Assembly (NCBI RefSeq): GCF_018130465.1
Contig: NZ_JAFCKJ010000008.1
Coordinates: 62,001 to 126,000, forward strand
Origin: Bradyrhizobium canariense
Lineage (GTDB): Bacteria; Pseudomonadota; Alphaproteobacteria; Rhizobiales; Xanthobacteraceae
Direction: 5' to 3'
DNA length: 64,000 nucleotides
The notes below the pieces were generated by a model, which was not told where the DNA came from, made no database searches, and saw only the letters and a list, made by a program, of their open reading frames with translations. Within the stretch, counting starts at the first letter, position 1; each line of letters starts with the position of its first letter. The position numbers and the translations under genes are program-made. Shown here one piece after another: positions 9,449 to 18,655 of the stretch.

Positions 9449-9940
9449 TCAGTCGGTCCCCGGGTTTGCGCGAAGATTGGCGAGGCGGTCGAGCGCGCCT
9501 TGCAGGATGAAGATCGCGGCGTGCTCGTCGATCACTTCGGCGCGCTTGGCGCGGCTGACGTCCATGCCGATCAGTTCGCGCTCGACCGCGGCGGTCGACA
9601 GCCGCTCGTCCCAGAGGCCGATGGGCAGCGCGGTCAGACCGGCGAGGTTGCGGGCAAACGCCCGGGTCGATTGGGCGCGCGGGCCCTCGCTGCCGTCCAT
9701 GTTGATGGGCAGGCCGAGCACGAAGCCGACGGCCTTGCGTTCACCGGCAATCGCGAGCAGCCGGGCCGCATCCTGCTTGAACGCCTTGCGCTGGATCGTC
9801 TCGACGCCGGTAGCTAACCGGCGGTCCGGATTGGAGACGGCAACGCCAATGGTCTTGGTACCCAGATCGAGTCCAACCAACCCGCCGCGTTCGGGCCAGT
9901 GGGTTGCAGCATCGACGAGAGGCAGGATAAGAGCCGGCAT
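9449..9940 (-). CDS. ruvX: Putative pre-16S rRNA nuclease / Holliday junction resolvase YqgF (RuvX)
   Basis: The 163-residue protein has an RNase H-like fold: GLDLGTKTIGVAVS (catalytic Asp), VGFVLGLPINMDGSEG, WDERLSTAAVE (catalytic Glu) and DEHAAIFILQGAL (final acidic residue). YqgF is implicated in 16S rRNA 5'-end maturation, with an older proposal as a Holliday junction resolvase. I chose the ATG at 9940 (MPALILPLVD); the open frame runs to 10039, but the extra N-terminus overlaps the gene starting at 9987 and is not family-like. Confidence 0.92.
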   Translation of the reverse strand: MPALILPLVDAATHWPERGGLVGLDLGTKTIGVAVSNPDRRLATGVETIQRKAFKQDAARLLAIAGERKAVGFVLGLPINMDGSEGPRAQSTRAFARNLAGLTALPIGLWDERLSTAAVERELIGMDVSRAKRAEVIDEHAAIFILQGALDRLANLRANPGTD

Positions 9941-9986
9941 GGGACTAGCGCATATCACGCGTCGCGCTGCGGAGTGAACCCGGAAC

Positions 9987-10201
9987 ATGGATGCGCTGAC
10001 ACTATTTGGCCTGTTCGCCGTGACGGCGATGCTGGTCACGTACGCCCTGGAAGACCGCAGCCACCGGTTCGTGCTGCTGTTCGCAATGGCCTGCGTGCTC
10101 GGTTCGGCTTACGGCTTCCTGCAAGGGGCCTGGCCGTCGGCGTGGTCGAGGCGATCTGGGCCGTCGTGGCGCTGCGGCGCTGGCATCTCAGGCCGCGATG
10201 A
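9987..10201 (+). pseudogene. Small membrane protein gene interrupted by an apparent -1 frameshift
   Basis: The ATG at 9987 opens a hydrophobic protein (MDALTLFGLFAVTAMLVTYA...) that reads well as far as QGAWP near 10131, then becomes Ser/Arg-rich and runs antisense into the LysR gene. The next frame, from about 10133, reads GVVEAIWAVVALRRWHLRPR and stops at 10201. One extra base in the sequence TGGCCGTCGGCG (for example CCGTTCGGC) would restore a continuous protein of about 71 residues with two to three membrane helices. Either the gene is inactivated or the assembly lost one base. Function unknown. Confidence 0.6.
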
Positions 10202-11078
10202 CGTCGTCGTCTTGCTTCAGGCAGGCGGCAAACCCGTTCAGCGCGCTGGTTTGATGTCCGGCGCAGCGCTGGATGAACAGGGTCTCGACGCGGGCGTGCG
10301 AGGCGCCGAGCGCGTGGATCGACACGCTGCCGTTGATCGCGCTGCGTTCGACGACGGCGCGCGGCAGCAGCGTCACGCCCATGTCGGCGGCGACACAGCC
10401 GATCATGCCGTCGAGCGTGCCGAGCTCGAAGCGTGCGGCTGACGGCCAGCCGAACTCGACAAAAATCTGCTCGAGCCGCTGACGGTAGGTGCAGCCGGTG
10501 CGGAACACCAGCGCGGTCGGGCCGGACTCCGGCGTGCCGGCGCGTAGCTCGGCGAGCGTGGCCCAGCGCCGCGCGCTGACCAGCACCAGCTCTTCGCGGA
10601 ACGCGCTTGTCGCGGTGAGATCGGCATGCGCGATCGGACCTGCGACGAAGGCGCCGTCGAGCGTGCCTTCGAGCACGCAAGCGACGAGGTCGGCGGTGGG
10701 CGCGGTACGCAGGCTCAGCCGGACCGCGGGAAAGCGGCGATGAAAGTCCGCGAGCAATGGCGGCAGCCGCACCGCTGCGGTCGTTTCCATCGAGCCGATC
10801 GCGAGCGGACCCTTGGGCTCGCCGTCGTCGCGGGCGGCGAGGACGGCCTCGCGCGATAATGCGGCCATCCGTTGCGCGTAAGGCAAAAGCCTTTTGCCCG
10901 CGCCGGTCAGGGTCATGCCGCGGCTATGGCGTTCGAACAGCGGCGTGCCGATCTCGGCTTCGAGCGCCTTCACGCGCTGGGTGACGTTCGACTGCACCGT
11001 GTTGAGCTCTTCGGCAGCGCGCGTGATGCCGCCGGTACGGGCGACGGCGGCGAAGGTCTGGATGTCACTGAGTTCCAT
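10188..11078 (-). CDS. LysR family transcriptional regulator
   Basis: The 296-residue protein has the N-terminal LysR winged helix-turn-helix (IQTFAAVARTGGITRAAEELN, then QSNVTQRVKALEAEIGTPLFERHSRG) followed by a periplasmic-binding-like effector domain from about residue 90. It is transcribed divergently from the first nitronate monooxygenase gene, the classic LysR arrangement, so it probably controls itself and that gene. The ATG at 11078 starts the HTH directly. Its 3' end overlaps the small frameshifted gene by 14 bases. Effector unknown. Confidence 0.92.
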   Translation of the reverse strand: MELSDIQTFAAVARTGGITRAAEELNTVQSNVTQRVKALEAEIGTPLFERHSRGMTLTGAGKRLLPYAQRMAALSREAVLAARDDGEPKGPLAIGSMETTAAVRLPPLLADFHRRFPAVRLSLRTAPTADLVACVLEGTLDGAFVAGPIAHADLTATSAFREELVLVSARRWATLAELRAGTPESGPTALVFRTGCTYRQRLEQIFVEFGWPSAARFELGTLDGMIGCVAADMGVTLLPRAVVERSAINGSVSIHALGASHARVETLFIQRCAGHQTSALNGFAACLKQDDDVIAA

Positions 11079-11128
11079 GGCATCGTTTCTCTTTTGAGAT
11101 GGTAGCATTCGCTAGAATTCAATTTTAG

Positions 11129-11141
11129 AGAATGGTATTCT
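11129..11141. promoter_or_regulatory. AGAAT-GGT-ATTCT palindrome in the LysR/nitronate monooxygenase divergent promoter
   Basis: A perfect 5-bp inverted repeat with a 3-bp centre lies in the 95-bp divergent intergenic region, with a related AGAATTC just upstream (11114-11120) in the most AT-rich part of the region. LysR regulators commonly bind short dyads here. Assignment as the operator is inference. Confidence 0.4.
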
Positions 11142-11173
11142 GGCCTAACGTCGGTGTCGAGAGTGGAGGAGCC

Positions 11174-12151
11174 ATGCCGATCACGACGCCGCTGACCCAG
11201 CTCCTGGGGATCAAGTATCCGATCCTGCTGGCTCCGATGGACACGATCGCCGGCAGCCGGCTGACGCGGGCCGTCAGCGAGGCCGGCGGCTTCGGGATCC
11301 TGGGTGGTGGCTATGGCGACCAGGAACGGCTCGAGGCCGAGACCAGGCAACTCGGTGGCTTTGCTTCGTTCGGTATCGGGTTCATCACCTGGAGCCTGGC
11401 AAAACAACCAAGACTTCTCGACATCGCACTCGACGCCAATCCGCAAGCGATCATGCTGTCATTCGGCGATCCCGCACCATTTGCGGCGCGCATCAAGTCG
11501 CGCGGGGCGCGCTTGATCTGCCAGGTGCAGAGCGAGGACATGGCGAACCAGGCGCTCGACGCCGGTGCGGACATCCTGATCGCGCAGGGTACCGAAGCCG
11601 GCGGCCACGGCGCATCGCGCACCACCGTCGACATCGTGCCTTCTATCGTCGATCTCGCGGCCGGGCGCGTGCCGGTCGTTGCCGCCGGCGGAATTGCCGA
11701 CGGCCGCGGGCTGGCGGCGATGATGATGCTGGGCGCCTCCGGCGCGCTGATCGGCACGCGCTTCTATGCGAGCGTGGAGGCCAATGGCGCGGAGGAAGCG
11801 AAGCAGCGCATTCGCGACGCTGATCCCAATGACACGGTGCGTGGCGTCATTGTCGACTGGTCGCGCAGCCTGTTCTGGCCGGCTCCGTTCACCGCGCGAA
11901 CGCTGGTCAACGATCATATCAGGCGCTGGACCGGCCGCGAGGTCGAGCTGATGCAGCGCGCCGCCGAGGTGACCGTCGCGTATGCCGCGGCAAAGGCCGC
12001 GGGCAATTTCGAGGTCGCCGCGGTCTTTGCCGGCGAGGCTGTCGGCCTGATCCATGATATTCCGTCCGCCGCCGAAATCGTCGAACGTATCGCGACCGAG
12101 GCCGAGCAACTGCTGACCGGCCGGCGTAATTCCATCGCACCGCTAGCGTGA
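11174..12151 (+). CDS. Nitronate monooxygenase / 2-nitropropane dioxygenase family protein
   Basis: The 325-residue TIM-barrel flavoprotein belongs to the NMO family, which oxidises alkyl nitronates with FMN. It opens with TPLTQLLGIKYPILLAPM and carries GTEAGGHG (catalytic His and FMN contacts), VVAAGGIADGRG and GASGALIGTRF (phosphate-binding). The ATG at 11174 is preceded by GGAGGA. It is followed 19 bases later by a second family member, and both are likely controlled by the divergent LysR regulator. The natural substrate may be a nitro compound such as propionate-3-nitronate, but this is not shown by the sequence. Confidence 0.87.
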   Translation: MPITTPLTQLLGIKYPILLAPMDTIAGSRLTRAVSEAGGFGILGGGYGDQERLEAETRQLGGFASFGIGFITWSLAKQPRLLDIALDANPQAIMLSFGDPAPFAARIKSRGARLICQVQSEDMANQALDAGADILIAQGTEAGGHGASRTTVDIVPSIVDLAAGRVPVVAAGGIADGRGLAAMMMLGASGALIGTRFYASVEANGAEEAKQRIRDADPNDTVRGVIVDWSRSLFWPAPFTARTLVNDHIRRWTGREVELMQRAAEVTVAYAAAKAAGNFEVAAVFAGEAVGLIHDIPSAAEIVERIATEAEQLLTGRRNSIAPLA

Positions 12152-12170
12152 ACCACGAGAGATCAAAACC

Positions 12171-13247
12171 ATGTGGCCTGACCGTCGATTGATCGACCTC
12201 TTCAAGACCGAATTGCCGATCGTGCTGGCGCCGATGGCCGGCGTGATGGATGCGGAGCTGGTGATCGCCGTGGCAGAGGGCGGCGGGCTCGGCTCGCTGC
12301 CGAGCGCGATGCTGTCGCCGGAGAAGGCGCGCGAGCAGGTCAACATCATCCGCCAGCGCGTCCGGGCTCCCGTCAACATGAACTTCTTCTGCCACACGCC
12401 GGTCGAGCTCACGGCCGAAGCGGAGGCGCGCTGGAAGCAGCGCCTCGCGGGTTACTATCGCGAGCATGATCTCGATCCGGCGGCGCCAATCAATGCGGCC
12501 AACCGCGCGCCGTTCGACGCTGGCTTCTGCGAGATTGTCGAGGAGCTGAAGCCCGAGGTCGTGAGCTTCCATTTCGGCCTTCCGGATCAGGCGCTGCTCA
12601 AGCGGGTCAAGGCGGCGGGCTGTCTCGTCATCTCGTCGGCGACGACGGTGAGGGAAGCGGTCTGGCTCGAGCAGCACGGCGCGGACGCCGTGATCGCGCA
12701 AGGTGCGGAGGCCGGCGGCCATCGCGGCATGTTCCTCACCGACAAGATTGCTGAGCAGCCCGGTACCTTCGCGCTGGTGCCGCAGGTGGTCGACGCGGTG
12801 AAAGTGCCGGTGATTGCGGCGGGCGGTATCGCGGATGGCCGCGGCATCGCGGCGGCTTTTGCGCTGGGCGCCTCCGGCGTGCAGATCGGCAGTGCCTATC
12901 TGCGCTGTCCGGAGTCCAAGGTGACTGCGGCGGGGCGGGCCGCACTGGCCGAAGGACGCGACGATTCCACCGTCGTCACCAATGTCATGACCGGGCGGCC
13001 GGCGCGCGGCGTCCAGAACCGCTTGATGCGCGAAGCCGGCCCGATCTCGCCGGACGCGCCGCCGTTTCCGCATGCCGCGACGGCGCTGGCGCCGCTGAAG
13101 GCTGCGGCCGAGAAGCAGGGCAGGGTGGATTTCACCAATCTCTGGGCCGGGCAGGCCATCGCCCTGGGCCGCGAGGTCCCGGCGGCGGAATTGACGCGGG
13201 ATCTTGCCAAATCGGCCCTGGCCCGCCTGAAAGCGCTGGCTGGATAG
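12171..13247 (+). CDS. Second nitronate monooxygenase family protein
   Basis: This 358-residue paralogue of the preceding gene has the same FMN barrel landmarks: FKTELPIVLAPMAGVMD, NMNFFCHTP, GAEAGGHRGMF with the catalytic histidine, VIAAGGIADGRGIAAA and GASGVQIGSAYL. Its NMNFF segment places it with class I bacterial NMOs, whereas the upstream copy is more divergent. The two genes form an operon (19-bp gap). Tandem arrangement of non-identical NMOs suggests different substrates or a detoxification module; this is inference. Confidence 0.88.
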   Translation: MWPDRRLIDLFKTELPIVLAPMAGVMDAELVIAVAEGGGLGSLPSAMLSPEKAREQVNIIRQRVRAPVNMNFFCHTPVELTAEAEARWKQRLAGYYREHDLDPAAPINAANRAPFDAGFCEIVEELKPEVVSFHFGLPDQALLKRVKAAGCLVISSATTVREAVWLEQHGADAVIAQGAEAGGHRGMFLTDKIAEQPGTFALVPQVVDAVKVPVIAAGGIADGRGIAAAFALGASGVQIGSAYLRCPESKVTAAGRAALAEGRDDSTVVTNVMTGRPARGVQNRLMREAGPISPDAPPFPHAATALAPLKAAAEKQGRVDFTNLWAGQAIALGREVPAAELTRDLAKSALARLKALAG

Positions 13248-13293
13248 GGCGCGATGAGGTCCAGGAGGATCTCATCGCTTTAGGTTATTGTTT

Positions 13294-13342
13294 GCGCATG
13301 ATCTTTTCGGAAAACCGCTGCGCACTTTTCCGGATCATGCGC
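13294..13342. repeat. GCGCATGATC inverted repeat upstream of gatC
   Basis: GCGCATGATC at 13294-13303 is repeated in reverse complement at 13333-13342, with CTTTTCGGAAAA and CTTTTCCG between them that also pair imperfectly. The result is a 49-bp palindromic unit. It resembles a short element scattered through Bradyrhizobium and Rhodopseudomonas genomes; copies elsewhere were not searched. Confidence 0.6.
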
Positions 13343-13415
13343 GCAGCGCCGGTTGCGGCGCAAAACCGGCCTCTGCTATACGGCAGTTAGATTTTGCCGT
13401 GAGAGGCCTTATATA

Positions 13416-13703
13416 ATGTCCGTCGACGCCGCTACCGTCCGCCGCATCGCGCATCTGGCGCGCATTGCGGTTTCCGAGGGCGAGGTTCCGCATCTGCAGA
13501 GCGAGCTCAACGCCATGCTCGCCTTTGTCGAGCAGCTCTCGGAGGTCAATGTCGAGGGTGTGGAGCCCATGACCTCGGTCACCCCGATGCAGATGAAGAA
13601 GCGGCTGGATGTGGTCAATGACGGTGAGATCGCCGACGATATCGTTGCCAACGCGCCCGCGACCGAAAGTCACTTCTTTCTTGTGCCCAAGGTCGTCGAG
13701 TAA
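13416..13703 (+). CDS. gatC: Asp-tRNA(Asn)/Glu-tRNA(Gln) amidotransferase subunit C
   Basis: GatC (95 aa) stabilises GatA and bridges it to GatB in the tRNA-dependent amidotransferase, which converts misacylated Glu-tRNA(Gln) and Asp-tRNA(Asn) to the correct forms. The sequence shows [33 protein letters not shown] and the C-terminal [12 protein letters not shown] characteristic of the family. I chose ATG 13416 because the upstream in-frame residues (from 13353) are not family-like. It opens an operon that ends with gatB at 18088. Confidence 0.95.
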   Translation: MSVDAATVRRIAHLARIAVSEGEVPHLQSELNAMLAFVEQLSEVNVEGVEPMTSVTPMQMKKRLDVVNDGEIADDIVANAPATESHFFLVPKVVE

Positions 13704-13721
13704 CTTTTAGGACTTGGTCCG

Positions 13722-13934
13722 ATGTGCATGCTTTGCGACGACGAGAAGGCCTATCAGGCCTACATGAACTATCTCGACAAGATGGAGCGGCAGGGCAAGG
13801 CTGCCGACCCCAACATCGCCGTCAATGCCGTGCTCGACGAGATCGAGGCGGCGGCCAAAGCGTCCGCCAAAAAAGACGACCCGGCCAACGACAAGACCCT
13901 GTCTCCCTTCTTCTGCAGCCCGATCAATAAATGA
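13722..13934 (+). CDS. 70-aa conserved-looking protein with an N-terminal CxxC, between gatC and gatA
   Basis: I do not recognise a named family. The protein starts [20 protein letters not shown], has a charged helical middle with [14 protein letters not shown], and ends [10 protein letters not shown]. Two cysteines at the N-terminus and one near the C-terminus suggest metal binding or a redox switch. The gene is codon-biased like its neighbours, begins 18 bases after gatC and overlaps the gatA start by four bases (ATGA), so it is almost certainly translated within the gat operon. Confidence 0.75.
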   Translation: MCMLCDDEKAYQAYMNYLDKMERQGKAADPNIAVNAVLDEIEAAAKASAKKDDPANDKTLSPFFCSPINK

Positions 13935-15406
13935 CCGATTTGACATCGCTGACGCTCGCCGAGGCCCGCAAGGGTCTCGCGGCCAAGACTTTCACGTCCC
14001 TCGAGCTGACCGACGCGCATCTGAACGCGATCGAAGCCGCGCGCGTGCTCAATGCTTTCGTCATGGAGACGCCGGACCAGGCGCGCGCCATGGCGAAGGC
14101 CGTGGACGAGAAGATCGCCAAGGGTGAGGGCGGTCCGCTCGCGGGCATCCCGCTCGGCATCAAGGACCTGTTCGCGACCAAGGGCGTGCGCACCACGGCG
14201 TGCTCGAAAATCCTCGGCAATTTCGTGCCGACTTACGAGTCCACCATCACTTCGCAGCTCTGGCGCGACGGCGCGGTGATGCTGGGCAAGCTCAACAATG
14301 ACGAGTTCGCGATGGGCTCGGCGAACGAGACCTCATGCTTCGGTCCCGTCGGCAATCCCTGGCGGCGCGAGGGAAGCAACACGACGCTGGTGCCGGGCGG
14401 CTCGTCCGGCGGCTCGGCCTCGGCCGTGTCGGCGCTGCTGTGCATGGGCGCGACCGCGACCGACACCGGCGGCTCGATCCGGCAGCCGGCGGCGTTCACC
14501 GCGACTGTCGGCATCAAGCCGACTTATGGCCGCTGCTCGCGCTGGGGCATCGTCGCCTTTGCCTCCTCGCTCGACCAGGCAGGTCCGATCGCGCGCAGCG
14601 TGCGCGACAGCGCGATGCTGCTGCGCTCGATGGCCGGGCACGATCCGAAGGATACGACCTCGGTCGACACGCCCGTGCCGGACTACGAGGCCGCGATCGG
14701 CAAGTCCGTGAAGGGCATGAAGATCGGCATTCCCAAGGAATACCGTCTCGATGGCATGCCGGCCGAGATTGAAAAGCTCTGGAGCGAGGGCGCGGCCTGG
14801 CTGAAGGCGGCCGGCGCCGAACTCGTCGACATATCGTTGCCGCACACGAAATACGCGCTGCCGGCCTATTACATCGTCGCGCCGGCGGAGGCGTCCTCCA
14901 ACCTCGCGCGCTACGACGGCGTGCGCTACGGCCTGCGCGAGCAGGGCCGGAACATCAACGAGCTGTACGAGAACACCCGCGCCGAAGGTTTTGGCGCGGA
15001 GGTCCGCCGTCGCGTCATGATCGGCACCTATGTGCTGTCGGCCGGCTATTACGACGCCTACTATTTGCGCGCCCAGAAGGTGCGCACGCTGATCAAGAAG
15101 GACTTTGAGGATTGCTTCGCCAAGGGCGTCAACGCAATCCTGACGCCGGCGACGCCGTCGGCGGCCTTCGGCATCGGCGAGAAGGGTGGGGCGGACCCCG
15201 TCGAGATGTACCTCAACGACATCTTCACGGTGACCGTGAACATGGCGGGCCTGCCGGGCATCGCGGTGCCCGCCGGCAAGGACGCGCAGGGTCTGCCGCT
15301 CGGCCTGCAGCTGATCGGCCGGCCCTTCGACGAGGAGACGCTGTTCTCGCTCGGCGAGGTGATCGAGCAGGCCGCCGGCCGTTTCACGCCGGCGAAATGG
15401 TGGTGA
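13931..15406 (+). CDS. gatA: Asp-tRNA(Asn)/Glu-tRNA(Gln) amidotransferase subunit A
   Basis: GatA is the glutaminase subunit that releases ammonia from glutamine for the amidation performed with GatB. The 491-residue protein contains the complete amidase-signature triad: Lys in [10 protein letters not shown] (about residue 77), the cis-Ser in [12 protein letters not shown] (about 157) and the Ser nucleophile in [13 protein letters not shown]. The substrate-loop segment [22 protein letters not shown] is divided here only by the usual conserved turns. Length is normal for the family. Start ATG 13931 overlaps the 70-aa gene. Confidence 0.97.
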   Translation: MTDLTSLTLAEARKGLAAKTFTSLELTDAHLNAIEAARVLNAFVMETPDQARAMAKAVDEKIAKGEGGPLAGIPLGIKDLFATKGVRTTACSKILGNFVPTYESTITSQLWRDGAVMLGKLNNDEFAMGSANETSCFGPVGNPWRREGSNTTLVPGGSSGGSASAVSALLCMGATATDTGGSIRQPAAFTATVGIKPTYGRCSRWGIVAFASSLDQAGPIARSVRDSAMLLRSMAGHDPKDTTSVDTPVPDYEAAIGKSVKGMKIGIPKEYRLDGMPAEIEKLWSEGAAWLKAAGAELVDISLPHTKYALPAYYIVAPAEASSNLARYDGVRYGLREQGRNINELYENTRAEGFGAEVRRRVMIGTYVLSAGYYDAYYLRAQKVRTLIKKDFEDCFAKGVNAILTPATPSAAFGIGEKGGADPVEMYLNDIFTVTVNMAGLPGIAVPAGKDAQGLPLGLQLIGRPFDEETLFSLGEVIEQAAGRFTPAKWW

Positions 15407-15408
15407 AC

Positions 15409-15702
15409 ATGGCGGCGTATATCGCCAGCCTCGACGACGCCGCGCCGGCGCCGGATCTCAGCGCGCCGCTCGCCGGCTTGTGGTGGGCCGCCAAGGGCGA
15501 TTGGGACCAGGCGCACAAGATCGTCCAGGACGAGAGCAGCCGCGAGGCCGCCTGGGTGCACGCCTATCTGCACCGGGTCGAGGGCGACCTCGGCAATGCC
15601 GGCTATTGGTACCGCCAGGCTGGCCAGCCGGTGGCAACGGATTCGCTTGAAGCAGAATGGCAGCGCATCGCTGATACGCTGGGTGGGAGTGCATCCGCAT
15701 GA
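15409..15702 (+). CDS. 97-aa protein of unknown function between gatA and the FkbM gene
   Basis: The product begins MAAYIASLDDAAPAPDLSAP and contains LAGLWWAAKGDWDQAHKIVQ and WVHAYLHRVEGDLGNAGYWYR, which resemble two helical hairpins of a TPR/Sel1-like repeat. Small alphaproteobacterial proteins of this type are usually left as hypothetical. The ATG is two bases after the gatA stop (an in-frame GTG at 15403 overlaps it), and the 3' end overlaps the FkbM gene by four bases. It is part of the gat operon. Confidence 0.75.
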   Translation: MAAYIASLDDAAPAPDLSAPLAGLWWAAKGDWDQAHKIVQDESSREAAWVHAYLHRVEGDLGNAGYWYRQAGQPVATDSLEAEWQRIADTLGGSASA

Positions 15703-16607
15703 GCGAGCCTGCTTTCACGGGGCCGAAGGCGAAGCCGGAAGATTTATTCGGCCGTTTTCGCGAGATCGTTTCCGATCCGCTCAACCTCCTGATCGAACGC
15801 GTCCCGATGGCAGGCCTCGTCGAAGGCGATCAGGTCTATCTGCATAACGGCCTGAAGGTTCCGGGCATCGGGCCCGGAGCCTATTACGGCCCCTTCAGCA
15901 GCGTGCTTGTGATCAATCGCGGCGTCCACGAGCCGCTGGAAGAATATGTCTTCCAGGAATTGCTGAAGCGGCTGGGCGAGGCGCCCTCGATGATCGAGCT
16001 CGGCGCCTATTGGGGCCACTATTCCATGTGGCTCAAGAAGACGCGGCCGAAGGCAGAGGTCATCCTGGTCGAGCCGGATCCCGCCTGCCTGAAGACCGGT
16101 CAGGATAATTTCGCGCGCAACGGATTGCGGGGCGAGTTCGTCAAGGCCTTTGTCGGCAAGGGCAAATTCGAGATCGACGCCTTCTTCAGGGACAGGAAGA
16201 TCAAGCATCTCGACATTTTGCCTGCCGATATCCAGGCCTTCGAGGTCGAGATGCTGCAAGGCGCGGAGAGCGTGCTCGCCAAGCGCCGCGTCGATTATCT
16301 CTTCATTGCAACCCATTCGCAGGCGCTCCATTACGAGGTCGTCGATCGTCTCAATGCGCATGGCTACCGCGTCGAGATCTCCAGCGATTTCGAGGAGCAG
16401 AGCACGTCGTTCGACGGCTTCGTGTTCGCCTCCTCGCCGGAGGTCGACGCGCTGTTCGGAGAGATCGAGATGATGGGCCGCCGCGAGATCGCGCTGCGCC
16501 AGCCGGCCGATGTGCTTCAGTCGCTTAACGGGCTTCTCGAAGCGGGTGAAGCGCGAGCGGCCAAGGGACCAGTAAAGGGACCAATAAAGGAACCAGTAAA
16601 GCCATGA
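15699..16607 (+). CDS. FkbM family SAM-dependent methyltransferase-like protein
   Basis: The 302-residue protein has a class I methyltransferase core: [17 protein letters not shown] for SAM binding, [20 protein letters not shown], then [20 protein letters not shown], matching the FkbM motif (usually IDVLKIDVEGFE). The glycine of the last motif is alanine here. It ends in a short [13 protein letters not shown] repeat that brings the sequence into the gatB start. FkbM enzymes methylate hydroxyls of sugars or secondary metabolites; the substrate is unknown. Four-base overlaps with both neighbours tie it to gatA and gatB. Confidence 0.83.
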   Translation: MSEPAFTGPKAKPEDLFGRFREIVSDPLNLLIERVPMAGLVEGDQVYLHNGLKVPGIGPGAYYGPFSSVLVINRGVHEPLEEYVFQELLKRLGEAPSMIELGAYWGHYSMWLKKTRPKAEVILVEPDPACLKTGQDNFARNGLRGEFVKAFVGKGKFEIDAFFRDRKIKHLDILPADIQAFEVEMLQGAESVLAKRRVDYLFIATHSQALHYEVVDRLNAHGYRVEISSDFEEQSTSFDGFVFASSPEVDALFGEIEMMGRREIALRQPADVLQSLNGLLEAGEARAAKGPVKGPIKEPVKP

Positions 16608-18088
16608 ACGCACCTGCCGCACCCCACAAGCTTCTCAAGGGCTCAACCGGTGACTGGGAGATGGTCATCGGCTTGGAGGTCCACGCTCAGGTGACGTCGA
16701 GCGCGAAGCTGTTCTCCGGCGCCTCCACTGCGTTCGGCGGAGAGCCGAACTCGCATGTGTCCCTGGTCGACGCGGCGATGCCGGGCATGCTGCCCGTCAT
16801 CAACGAGGAATGCGTCAGGCAGGCTGTCCGGACCGGGCTTGGCCTCAACGCGCAGATCAACCTGCGCTCGGTGTTCGACCGCAAGAACTATTTCTATCCG
16901 GACTCGCCGCAGGGCTACCAGATCAGCCAGTACAAGTCGCCGATCGTGGGCGAGGGCGAGGTCGTGGTCGAACTGGACGGTGGCAGGACCGCCACGATCG
17001 GCATCGAGCGGCTGCATCTGGAGCAGGACGCCGGCAAATTGCTGCACGATCAGTCGCCGACCATGTCTTACGTCGATCTCAACCGTTGCGGCGTGGCCCT
17101 GATGGAGATCGTCTCCAAGCCCGACATCCGCGACGCCGAGCAGGCCAAGGCCTACGTGACCAAGCTGCGCTCGATCCTGCGCTATCTCGGCACCTGCGAC
17201 GGCGACATGGAGAAGGGGTCCCTGCGCGCCGACGTCAACGTCTCCGTGCGCAAGCCGGGTGCGCCGCTCGGCACCCGCTGCGAGATCAAGAACATGAACT
17301 CGATCACCTTCATCGGGCAGGCGATCGAGTACGAGGCCCGGCGCCAGATCGAAATCCTCGAGGATGGCGGCGCGATCGACCAGGAAACCCGGCTCTACGA
17401 CCCCAACAAGGGCGAGACGCGGTCGATGCGGTCCAAGGAAGAGGCGCACGACTATCGCTACTTCCCCGATCCCGACCTGTTGCCGCTGGAGTTCTCGCAA
17501 AGCTTCGTCGACGAGCTGAAGGCTGAGCTGCCCGAGCTGCCGGACCAGAAGAAGACGCGCTTCGTCGCGGACTTCGGCCTGTCGGCCTATGACGCGAGCG
17601 TGCTGGTCGCCGAGCGCGAGAGCGCGGTGTTCTACGAGACCGTGCTGGAGAAGCTCGCCAACCGCGCGCGCGACGGCAAGGTCGCCGCGAACTGGGTCAT
17701 CAACGAGCTGTTCGGTCGTCTCAACAAGGAGGGCCGGGATATTACGGGCTCTCCGGTTGGCGCCGAGCAGCTGGCCGCGATCATCGACCTGATCGGCGAG
17801 GGCACGATCTCCGGCAAGATCGCCAAGGATCTGTTCGAGATCGTCTGGCAGGAGGGCGGCGATCCCCGCGCGCTGGTCGAAAGCCGCGGCATGAAGCAGG
17901 TCACGGATCTTTCGGCGATCGAAAAGGTTGTCGACGACATCATCGCGGCCAATCCCGACAAGGCGGCGCAGGTCAAGGACAAGCCGCAGTCGCTCGGCTG
18001 GTTCGTCGGCCAGGTGATGAAGGCGTCCGGCGGCAAGGCCAACCCTCAGAGCGTCAACGACCTGCTCAAGTCCAAGCTCGGCATCTGA
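16604..18088 (+). CDS. gatB: Asp-tRNA(Asn)/Glu-tRNA(Gln) amidotransferase subunit B
   Basis: GatB phosphorylates and amidates the carboxyl group of misacylated tRNA, using ammonia channelled from GatA. The 494-residue sequence has the family landmarks [66 protein letters not shown] and the C-terminal YqeY-like helical domain ending in [11 protein letters not shown]. The start overlaps the FkbM stop (ATGA). It is the last gene of the operon; a hairpin follows. Confidence 0.97.
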   Translation: MNAPAAPHKLLKGSTGDWEMVIGLEVHAQVTSSAKLFSGASTAFGGEPNSHVSLVDAAMPGMLPVINEECVRQAVRTGLGLNAQINLRSVFDRKNYFYPDSPQGYQISQYKSPIVGEGEVVVELDGGRTATIGIERLHLEQDAGKLLHDQSPTMSYVDLNRCGVALMEIVSKPDIRDAEQAKAYVTKLRSILRYLGTCDGDMEKGSLRADVNVSVRKPGAPLGTRCEIKNMNSITFIGQAIEYEARRQIEILEDGGAIDQETRLYDPNKGETRSMRSKEEAHDYRYFPDPDLLPLEFSQSFVDELKAELPELPDQKKTRFVADFGLSAYDASVLVAERESAVFYETVLEKLANRARDGKVAANWVINELFGRLNKEGRDITGSPVGAEQLAAIIDLIGEGTISGKIAKDLFEIVWQEGGDPRALVESRGMKQVTDLSAIEKVVDDIIAANPDKAAQVKDKPQSLGWFVGQVMKASGGKANPQSVNDLLKSKLGI

Positions 18089-18103
18089 CCTCGCGCGTTC
18101 GAA

Positions 18104-18132
18104 CGAGGTGACGGACACGCGTCGTCACCTCG
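18104..18132 (+). terminator. Stem-loop downstream of gatB
   Basis: CGAGGTGAC at 18104-18112 pairs perfectly with GTCACCTCG at 18124-18132 around an 11-base loop, followed by CTTTCGGTT. The U-tract is weak, so it may be an inefficient intrinsic terminator or a 3'-end stabiliser for the gat operon. Confidence 0.5.
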
Positions 18133-18655
18133 CTTTCGGTTCGCGATGCGACGCTCGCGCGCATCCTCGGCGGCGAACTTCATCCGGATCGAGCGCGATA
18201 CGCCGACCGAATCGCCGTCACGCGATTCGCGCAAAACGGCGACTTGCACACGCTCTGACGAGCGCTCGCGCCGTTAATCATGAAAATATTTTCGTTGCCA
18301 AAAGTCGCGACTCAGAGTCCGCGAAGCGCCTTCGCGAGGCGCTCGCGCGATCGGCAAGATGCTTCATTGCAGCGATCGTGCGCGATGCGTGCGTGCAGAA
18401 AAATACTTGCTGCATAGTGTTTTCCTGCAGTTGCATCTCTAGCAGACGCCGATGCTGCGGGCACTCTCCGCGAACGCAAGTGCACGTCATGCAGTGCGCT
18501 TGCATCGCGCTCGCCAAGCGCACACGTCTTTGCTCGTCAACACTTCTTTAAGCGAGACGCTGTTTTTTTCGTTGTGTTGGTGTATTCGGGATGAGTGTGC
18601 ACTCGATCCCCGACTGCATGCAGCGATTAAGCCATCTCAAACATCGGAGGGCAAC
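18133..18655 (+). other. About 520-bp leader or intergenic region upstream of the lysine-rich protein gene
   Basis: No credible reading frame was found on either strand. Composition changes from GC-rich with repeated GCGCTCGCG-like words (18150-18360) to mixed AT-rich DNA with several TGCA and CTGCATGCAG words. T-rich stretches around 18550-18575 could be promoter DNA for the downstream small gene. An unrecognised small RNA could lie here, but I see no specific family. Confidence 0.4.

Noticed and set aside
7844-9817. 657-aa forward frame over the CPBP, AEC and ruvX genes
   Set aside because: It is a different-frame shadow that spans three well-supported genes on both strands.
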